Assembly (NCBI GenBank): GCA_003543035.1
Contig: DPJL01000430.1
Location: 4,962-22,883 of the forward strand
Origin: Micromonosporaceae bacterium
GTDB lineage: Bacteria > Actinomycetota > Actinomycetes > Mycobacteriales > Micromonosporaceae
Direction of reading: 5' to 3'
Length of the DNA: 17,922 nucleotides
Within the stretch, counting starts at the first letter, position 1; the number at the start of each line of letters is the position of its first letter. Shown piece after piece: positions 13,205-17,922 of this stretch. Below the pieces are notes generated by a model, which searched no databases, was not told where the DNA came from, and saw only the letters and a list, made by a program, of their open reading frames with translations. Made by a program: the position numbers and the translations under genes.

Positions 13205-14224
13205 CTATAACTTGGACCGGCGGGAGTGTCGAAACTCATCGGCCGACGTCGGAAAATTCTGCCATCGGTTGACCTCGGCTGGATCGCGATCAGGCCGTAG
13301 GCCGCGCCAGGAGGAATGTCTCAGGCGACCGTCGGGGGTGATCGTTCGATAGACAACCTCACCCACCAGCACCGGCTTCACCCATCGCGCGCCCTTGGCA
13401 TCGGTGGTCGGAACGGTTGTCGCGAAAGGAGATGTGACCGTCTCTAACGAGCGCAAGCGTCTGTGTAGATCAGTGAGCATGGCATCGGTGAAGCCGGTGC
13501 CGACACCGCCGACATATGCCAGCCGGCCTTCCGCATCGTGGATGCCAAGGAGCAGGGACCCCACCGTGCCGGCACGACGTCCCCCACCAGGCTTGTAACC
13601 GCCGATGATGACCTCGGTGGTCTGGATCAATGCTGTCTTGCGCCAAGCATGAGATCGTTTGCCAGGCTCATAAATCGAGTCGTTCCGTTTGGAGACAATG
13701 CCTTCCATACCTTGGCCTTTCACGGCTTCCATCACCGCATCCGGGTCGCTGTAGAACACCGGGGGTGTCAGCACCTGCAGCCGGTTGAGCTCCAACTGTT
13801 CGAGCCTGGCACGGCGCTGCGACCATGGCTTGGCTATGAGCGAGCGGTCCAGATACATCAGGTCGAACACCATGTATTGCACAGGCGCCGAGGCGATCAG
13901 AGCGGGGCTGGGCGAGACAACGTGCATTCGCCGCTGGAGCGCGGCGAAGCTGGGCACGCCATGCCTATCCAAGGTCACCAGCTCGCCGTCCAGGACGGCC
14001 GCTTGGCCAGGTACCAACGATCCCAACACTTCAATCTCGGCGTAGGTCTTGGTCACGTCCAGATCGTTGCGCGACAACAGCTTCAGCTTACCCGCCTTGT
14101 TGATGTAGGCGACCGCGCGAACGCCGTCCCACTTGGCCTCATAGGCCCAGCCCGGCCCGGGCGGCAGCTCCCCGGGCACGGCCAGCATCGGCTTGATCAG
14201 AGCCGGCCACCCGGCGGTGCCCAC
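13205..14224 (-). CDS. ATP-dependent DNA ligase, LigD ligase-domain type
   Basis: A 339-residue ligase that seals nicks by adenylating a lysine. Motif I is EAKWDGVR (K31 nucleophile), followed by DGELV (79-83), motif III-like FDLMYLD (120-126), motif IV EGIVSKR (174-180) and motif V AWRKTA (193-198), then an OB-fold region ending RHSSWRGLRPD. There is no polymerase or nuclease domain, so it is a stand-alone ligase like those that accompany split LigD or LigC systems in actinomycete end joining. No ku gene or polymerase is in the window. The start is GTG with only a weak upstream AGG; the frame is open to about 14312 without a better start. It lies upstream of an alpha/beta hydrolase gene in a likely two-gene operon. 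Confidence 0.93.
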   Translation of the reverse strand: MGTAGWPALIKPMLAVPGELPPGPGWAYEAKWDGVRAVAYINKAGKLKLLSRNDLDVTKTYAEIEVLGSLVPGQAAVLDGELVTLDRHGVPSFAALQRRMHVVSPSPALIASAPVQYMVFDLMYLDRSLIAKPWSQRRARLEQLELNRLQVLTPPVFYSDPDAVMEAVKGQGMEGIVSKRNDSIYEPGKRSHAWRKTALIQTTEVIIGGYKPGGGRRAGTVGSLLLGIHDAEGRLAYVGGVGTGFTDAMLTDLHRRLRSLETVTSPFATTVPTTDAKGARWVKPVLVGEVVYRTITPDGRLRHSSWRGLRPDRDPAEVNRWQNFPTSADEFRHSRRSKL

Positions 14225-14357
14225 TACCTGATCATGCCCGCTCGTAAGGATCTTCGCCGGATCACCAACAATTTCCCGCTGTACGCCGTCACATTCCTGC
14301 GCGGCGTTTCGTCATTGCTGTGACGATCGAAGTGCGGTCGAGGTGAACAGCGAGAGT

Positions 14358-14362
14358 GAGGA
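14358..14362 (+). promoter_or_regulatory. Ribosome binding site that fixes the ATG start of the VOC protein
   Basis: GAGGA lies 7 bases before ATG at 14370. An in-frame GTG at 14343 would add nine residues but has a weaker upstream context. Confidence 0.55.
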
Positions 14363-14369
14363 ACTCTTC

Positions 14370-14714
14370 ATGATCTCAGATATGAAGACAATCATCTATC
14401 CCGTCAAGGATCTGGCTAATGCGAAGACGCTGTATAGCAAGCTCTTGGGCGTCGCGCCCGAGATGGACGAGCCGTACTACGTCGGGTTCATTGCCGCGGG
14501 CCTGGACGTGGGCCTGGATCCCCACGGCCACGGCAAGGGAATGGCCGGGCCGGTCGCCTACTGGCATGTCGACAACATCGAGGAGAGCCTTAAGGAGCTG
14601 CTCGAAGCCGGTGCGCAGGCCCATGAGGCGACCAAGGACGTAGGCGGGGGCAAGCTGATCGCTTCGGTCAAAGACGCCGACGGCAACATCATCGGGCTCA
14701 TCCAGCCCGCCTGA
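14370..14714 (+). CDS. VOC family protein (glyoxalase/bleomycin-resistance fold)
   Basis: A 114-residue single-domain vicinal-oxygen-chelate protein. The N-terminus MISDMKTIIYPVKDL and the sequence AKTLYSKLLG form the first beta-alpha unit. PVAYWHVDNIEESLKEL starts the second half, and the C-terminus has DADGNIIGLIQP, a classic VOC ending. A metal site is not obvious, so this may bind a small molecule rather than catalyse. It is monocistronic: 145 bp separate it from the divergent ligase gene and a hairpin follows 10 bases after its stop. The biological role cannot be told from sequence. Confidence 0.88.
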   Translation: MISDMKTIIYPVKDLANAKTLYSKLLGVAPEMDEPYYVGFIAAGLDVGLDPHGHGKGMAGPVAYWHVDNIEESLKELLEAGAQAHEATKDVGGGKLIASVKDADGNIIGLIQPA

Positions 14715-14724
14715 CCGCCGCTCG

Positions 14725-14752
14725 TCTGGCACCGGAGATTCCCGGTGCCAGA
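14725..14752 (+). terminator. Hairpin terminator of the VOC gene
   Basis: TCTGGCACCGG (14725-14735) pairs perfectly with 14742-14752 over 11 bp with a 6-base loop, 10 bases after the VOC stop codon. No T tract follows. Confidence 0.7.
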
Positions 14753-15290
14753 AGAGGCCCCAGATGCTCACCACGCGGTGAATGCGTTGCCGTGCCATGT
14801 TCATCGGCGAACGCAAGGTCGTGCGTGGTAAGGATCACCGGGGTGCGGGCCGAGACGCGCCAGTCGAGTGCGAAAGGCAGCCAATCGCGGCCACTGGCGT
14901 GCAGCCGATGGTAGGTGTTGTAACCGCCAGAAGTGAAACCACCAAAGGTCTGCATCGACTGGTACCGGGAAGGCCCGAAAACGTCCAAATAGGAGCTGTG
15001 CCGGCGAGCACGCTGTAGGGCAGCCGGTGCCGATCGAGGATCCGCATGACCCGGCCGGCTTCGGCAAGCTCTGGTGCGGCAGCGTTTTCCACCATGTCGC
15101 CGAGATGCGCGGCGAAGACGATGTTCTCGCTCGCCCGCGCTTGCACCAGGTACTTCAAAGATGCTTCCAATGGCTCGGAATCACCTCGGTCGGCATCCAA
15201 GAGGTATCTTCGACTGGACTGTGGCACTCGCACATTAGCCACGACGGTCGAGAACGAAGATCTCTGCGCAGCGAAACGCGAGCCCAAGCG
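14752..15290 (-). pseudogene. Decayed calcineurin-like metallophosphoesterase
   Basis: Minus-strand pieces in two frames together recall a secreted calcineurin-like phosphoesterase of actinomycetes. One frame gives SENIVFAAHLGDMVENAAAP and RVMRILDRHRLPYSVLAG. Another gives DVFGPSRYQSMQTFGGF, YNTYHRLHASGRDW and VILTTHDLAFADEHG. The frame changes near 15000, right after VLAG, where the metal-binding GNHD motif should follow, so that segment is deleted. A second in-frame gap lies between DWRVSA and RTPVIL. The N-terminal signal and the C-terminal half are gone. Ends are approximate. It sits downstream of the esterase gene on the same strand and fills this otherwise gene-free stretch. Confidence 0.75.
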
Positions 15291-15312
15291 CGGGTGAATA
15301 CTGTTTCGCGGA

Positions 15313-16443
15313 TCAGCGTCCCAGTGCGGCGATGAGTCCGTCGGCCAGACCGCCTCGCCAGCAGGAAAAGTCATGCCCGCCTTCGTATTCGCGATAGCGG
15401 ACGTCATAGTTCAGCTGCGACAAGGTTTCCCGCATGACCCGCACCGACTTCAGAAGGTCGCGTTCGCGTGACCCGACGTCGAGGAAGAAGCGCACCGGGA
15501 CTTGCTCACCTGACGCGTAAGCGTCGATGACCTGTTGACCGGTAAGGCCGCCCTCGTCGTCCCCGGGCCACCACAGGGCCATGGAATGCCCGATCACCCA
15601 GCCGAACCGGCCGGAATGGTTGCGCGCCAAGTGCGATGCCACGATTCCGCCTAAGCTCTGGCCGGCGAGCAACGTCTCGGCTGGATCGTCCGAGACCTTC
15701 CACCTGGCCTGAATCCAGGGCAGCAAACCGTTGAGGATAAACGGTTCGAACACCTCCGGATGGGTGAGGCCCTGCCAGCGAGCCGCACCGTGCATCGACT
15801 CGACAGCGGCAACGATCATCGGCCGGACCGCGCCGTCGGCGATGAGATTGTCGAAGGTGGCCATCACATCCAGGTTCATCCACCACTTCGCGTCGAAGAG
15901 GATCACGAGGGGAAGCGGGGCGGCGTTTGCCTGGTACTCATATGGCAAATAGACATGGACGACGGCTGGCTCGCGACCGGCTGCGTCGATCTCGTGGCGG
16001 GCCATCGTCCCTTGACTCACCTCAGGACGCCTGGCCCGCCACGGTTGTGGCGACGCTTCGGGCAGCTCAAGGATCGACGCATCAGCTGCGTTGCCATAGG
16101 TTGCTCCGGCCGGGTGCACCAACGGGTTGAGCGGGTCGCGCACACCCATGCCGATGATGGCCATCCATCGCTCCTGCGAAGGGTGACCGTTGAGCGGCTC
16201 GTCTCTGATCGGGCAGATCTGGTACGCGGAACGAAGGTTTGATGGCAGGGCAATCGTGAGTGCCCACAGGCCATCGCCTTGCAAGCTCATCAGGTAGGGG
16301 CTGAGGTCGCCGTCGTCCTGGGCGTAGTCGGTTTCGGCCACCAGACGAACGAGAACGGCATGGGCGGGCCGGTCCGGATCTGTTTCGTGCCAAGCGAAAG
16401 TCACGTTGTGCTGTCCTGGCGCGACGGCAGGCTCGATGCGCAT
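15313..16443 (-). CDS. Enterochelin esterase-like (Fes-type) hydrolase
   Basis: A 376-residue alpha/beta hydrolase related to Fes, which cleaves ferric enterobactin-type triscatecholate siderophores to release iron. An N-terminal beta-rich Fes-N-like domain (about 1-135, ending near RDPLNP and TYGN) precedes an esterase D-like domain: VHVYLPYEY (163-170), LVILFDAKWW, the nucleophile elbow GQSLGG (S263) and GGHDFSCWRGGL (H357), which is strongly Fes-like. The Fes RTREL region is replaced by a divergent ARWQGLTHPEVF. No signal peptide, so cytoplasmic. The frame opens at 16566, but GAGGGGG just before ATG 16443 and the divergent TetR gene favour the shorter start. No siderophore synthesis or uptake gene is in the window. 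Confidence in the fold is high; the substrate is inferred. Confidence 0.87.
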   Translation of the reverse strand: MRIEPAVAPGQHNVTFAWHETDPDRPAHAVLVRLVAETDYAQDDGDLSPYLMSLQGDGLWALTIALPSNLRSAYQICPIRDEPLNGHPSQERWMAIIGMGVRDPLNPLVHPAGATYGNAADASILELPEASPQPWRARRPEVSQGTMARHEIDAAGREPAVVHVYLPYEYQANAAPLPLVILFDAKWWMNLDVMATFDNLIADGAVRPMIVAAVESMHGAARWQGLTHPEVFEPFILNGLLPWIQARWKVSDDPAETLLAGQSLGGIVASHLARNHSGRFGWVIGHSMALWWPGDDEGGLTGQQVIDAYASGEQVPVRFFLDVGSRERDLLKSVRVMRETLSQLNYDVRYREYEGGHDFSCWRGGLADGLIAALGR

Positions 16444-16524
16444 GCAACCCCCTCGGGATGAACTTTCGTTGCGAGACAGATGTATGCGTAGCATGAGACT
16501 TTCAGTTTCATCCAGAGGGGAACG
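16444..16524. promoter_or_regulatory. Divergent promoter region between the Fes-type and TetR genes
   Basis: 81 bp holding GAGGGGG (16448-16454, minus) and AGAGGGG (16514-16520, plus) ribosome sites for both genes. CTTTCGTT and CTTTCAGTT appear as an imperfect direct repeat. I see no clean inverted repeat for a TetR operator. Confidence 0.4.
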
Positions 16525-17088
16525 ATGAATAGCTCGCTGTTGGAGGTCGCCATCCAGTTGCTGCACGAGAAGGGCTGGCAGGCGCTCAGCCTTGACGCGA
16601 TCGCCGAGCGCGCGGGCGTCTCAAGGGCTACCGTCTGGCGCCAAGGTTTGACCCGCGCGGCGGTCGAGCGTGTGCTTCGCCACCGCCTCGTTGCCGACTA
16701 CCGGGATTTGATGTGGGAGCCGCTGACTCATGGCGGGCCCGGTGAGCAGCGTTTGGAGCAGGCTCTGCTGGCGCTTTGCGCGGTCGCCGAGCGCAACCTC
16801 CCTCTGTTGGCCCATACCGAGACCGCTTTCCACGGTCCTGATCTGGATGCGGTCGGCATCACTCTCGATTTCTACGGCCCCTGGCTGCGCATGGTGGATC
16901 TTGCCGTGGCGGATGGTTCGCTTGAGCCACCTGAAGAACCGAGGATGTTCATCGGGGCGCTGACCAATATGGTGCTGCTGACCTATGTCCATCTGCGGGC
17001 CTATCACGCGGACGGCGGCTGGACCCCGCAGCGCGCAGCCGGCTTTGCCGTCGACCTCGTGTCGCGAGGATATTTACCGCGACCCTAA
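16525..17088 (+). CDS. TetR-family transcriptional regulator (neighbour of the Fes-type esterase)
   Basis: A 187-residue repressor-type protein. The N-terminal HTH reads AIQLLHEKGWQALSLDAIAE then RAGVSRATVWRQG, with a WRQG turn in place of the common YRHF. A helical ligand-binding domain follows (about 60-187). AGAGGGG 4 bases before ATG supports the start. It is divergent from the Fes-type gene across 81 bp, so it most likely controls that gene. Its 3' end overlaps the convergent second TetR gene by 15 bp. The ligand is unknown. Confidence 0.88.
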   Translation: MNSSLLEVAIQLLHEKGWQALSLDAIAERAGVSRATVWRQGLTRAAVERVLRHRLVADYRDLMWEPLTHGGPGEQRLEQALLALCAVAERNLPLLAHTETAFHGPDLDAVGITLDFYGPWLRMVDLAVADGSLEPPEEPRMFIGALTNMVLLTYVHLRAYHADGGWTPQRAAGFAVDLVSRGYLPRP

Positions 17089-17658
17089 GAGAGCGGCGAA
17101 GGTGAAGGCCCGGTCGACGAGATCGTTGAGGTTTTCTGCGCCGTCGCCGTGCACCCATGCGCTGAGAGCGGTGTCGAAGGCCGCGAACGCAACCGCCACC
17201 GTGAGAGCCGGCCGCAGATCCGTGGCAGGGTCCAGCTTCATACGCTGGGCGAGCACGGCGGTCAGATCTGCCCGCCACTCCGTTTGGCGCTCCAGGTACC
17301 GAGCTAAAAGTGAGGGTGTCCCGAGGGTGAGCCGGGCCAGCCGGATCGACTTCTCGGGGTGCTCGTGGTAGGTGGCCGTGAAGATCGAAAGCGCGTGGCG
17401 CAACGCGACCGCGGGCGGTTCCTTGGCGGGACGGGAAGCCAGCGCGTCGTGCAGCTTCGTGCCGAGGTGCCCGAGGAACTCGATGATGACGTCTTCCTTG
17501 GATCTGAAGTAGCGGAAGAAGGTGCGCCGGGAAACACCGGCTGCGGCCACGATCTGATCGATCGTGGTCTCCTCGAAGCCTTGAAACGCCAGCAGTTTGA
17601 GAGCGGCTTCGGTGAGCTCATCTCGCACCAGTTGTCGTTTGCGTTCGGCCAGGGTCAC
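17074..17658 (-). CDS. TetR-family transcriptional regulator (neighbour of the SDR gene)
   Basis: About 194 residues from the GTG at 17658, opening TLAERKRQLVRDELTEAALK. The HTH is clear: TTIDQIVAAAGVSRRTFFRYF then RSKEDV, a canonical TetR recognition helix. A C-terminal helical regulatory domain of usual length follows. An ATG at 17688 would add ten residues (LHLRGYDHR type) and has no Shine-Dalgarno; the GTG has GAGGGGG, though 12 bases away, so the start is uncertain. It is divergent from an SDR oxidoreductase, and the palindrome TGACACTGAGTGTCA between them is its probable operator, implying repression of the SDR and of itself. Confidence 0.88.
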   Translation of the reverse strand: MTLAERKRQLVRDELTEAALKLLAFQGFEETTIDQIVAAAGVSRRTFFRYFRSKEDVIIEFLGHLGTKLHDALASRPAKEPPAVALRHALSIFTATYHEHPEKSIRLARLTLGTPSLLARYLERQTEWRADLTAVLAQRMKLDPATDLRPALTVAVAFAAFDTALSAWVHGDGAENLNDLVDRAFTFAALLGSR

Positions 17659-17707
17659 GCGGTGATCGTACCCCCTCAGGTGCAGCATTCATCACACAGG
17701 GCCATTG

Positions 17708-17736
17708 TTGACACTGAGTGTCACAGAGGGCATGCT
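17708..17736 (+). promoter_or_regulatory. Predicted promoter of the SDR gene
   Basis: TTGACA (17708-17713), 17-bp spacer, CATGCT (17731-17736). The ATG at 17744 is 7 bases after the -10 and has no Shine-Dalgarno, so the transcript is probably leaderless. Confidence 0.5.
17709..17723. promoter_or_regulatory. Probable TetR operator in the TetR/SDR divergent promoter
   Basis: TGACACTGAGTGTCA is a perfect palindrome with two 7-base arms and a single central base. It overlaps the TTGACA -35 element (17708-17713) of the SDR gene, so a bound repressor would exclude RNA polymerase. Confidence 0.75.
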
Positions 17737-17743
17737 GTGTTGT

Positions 17744-17922
17744 ATGGATCGTTGGACAGCGGATCGGATACCCGATCAGACCGGCAAGACCTTCCTCGTC
17801 ACAGGCGCCAACAGCGGCCTGGGCTACGTGACTACCAGAGAGTTGGCCAAGCGCGGAGCGCACGTGGTCATGGCGGTGCGCAACGAGGCAAAGGGCCGCC
17901 AGGCTTTACAGGACATTCGCGC
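17744..17922 (+). CDS. Short-chain dehydrogenase/reductase, N-terminal part only
   Basis: The first 59 residues of an NAD(P)-dependent SDR oxidoreductase, cut by the window end. TGKTFLVTGANSGLGYVT holds the Rossmann glycine motif TGxxxGxG (20-27), then ELAKRGAHVVMAVRNEAKG, where the arginine after the second strand (AVRN) favours NADP(H). The start MDRWTADRIPDQTGK is typical of retinol-dehydrogenase-like SDRs of actinomycetes. The catalytic YxxxK lies outside the window. It is divergent from the second TetR regulator and carries its likely operator. Confidence 0.9.
   Translation, partial: MDRWTADRIPDQTGKTFLVTGANSGLGYVTTRELAKRGAHVVMAVRNEAKGRQALQDIR

Noticed and set aside
13538..14323. 261-codon plus-strand open frame opposite the ligase
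   Set aside because: The ligase motifs on the minus strand are decisive; the plus translation is low-complexity His/Arg-rich shadow.
14835..15407. A 190-residue intact minus-strand protein
   Set aside because: Only part of the frame shows phosphoesterase similarity; the family continues in another frame, so this is a pseudogene fragment.

Overview
This is a high-GC contig end from an actinomycete. The evidence is GC-rich third codon positions, frequent GTG and TTG starts, several probable leaderless promoters, a TioE-type MerR regulator, and PlsC, patatin and GH81 proteins of actinobacterial type. A Micromonosporaceae-like host is plausible but unproven. There are no rRNA or tRNA genes, no CRISPR array and no phage module. 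Bases 1-31 closely resemble an Illumina TruSeq adapter (28 of 31 bases), so the contig really begins near base 32 and the first gene is cut by the assembly.

Layout. (1) 11-5817: a secreted alkaline-phosphatase-superfamily protein (truncated), a secreted GH81 endo-beta-1,3-glucanase with two C-terminal glucan-binding-type modules, a divergent small lipoprotein and a small HTH protein. The glucanase has a readable promoter (TTGACG-N17-TAGTTT) and two LacI-type palindromic operators. (2) 6259-7590: a branched-chain amino-acid-type ABC substrate-binding lipoprotein whose two halves are in swapped order. It reads as a natural circular permutation and is the most striking object here. (3) 7895-9828: a probable two-gene operon of a patatin-like phospholipase and a PlsC-type acyltransferase, consistent with membrane lipid deacylation and reacylation. 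It is followed by the 3' stub of an IS5-family transposase. (4) 10013-11997: a TioE-type double-MerR regulator divergent from an erythromycin-esterase-family gene. The regulator's 3' end lies in a five-copy 20-bp tandem repeat that supplies its stop codon. (5) 12018-14224, minus strand: a small ORF of uncertain status, an alpha/beta hydrolase and an ATP-dependent DNA ligase of LigD-ligase-domain type; the last two look co-transcribed. (6) 14370-17088: a VOC-fold protein with a terminator, a decayed calcineurin-like phosphoesterase pseudogene, an enterochelin-esterase-like gene and a divergent TetR regulator. (7) 17074-17922: a second TetR regulator divergent from an SDR oxidoreductase that runs off the window, with a perfect 15-bp palindrome over the TTGACA -35 element.

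The window is a series of small regulator-target pairs (MerR/esterase, TetR/Fes, TetR/SDR) and a glucan-utilisation locus rather than one large pathway. Decay marks (IS stub, pseudogene, tandem repeat, permuted gene) suggest a rearranging accessory region. No defence system or biosynthetic cluster is visible.
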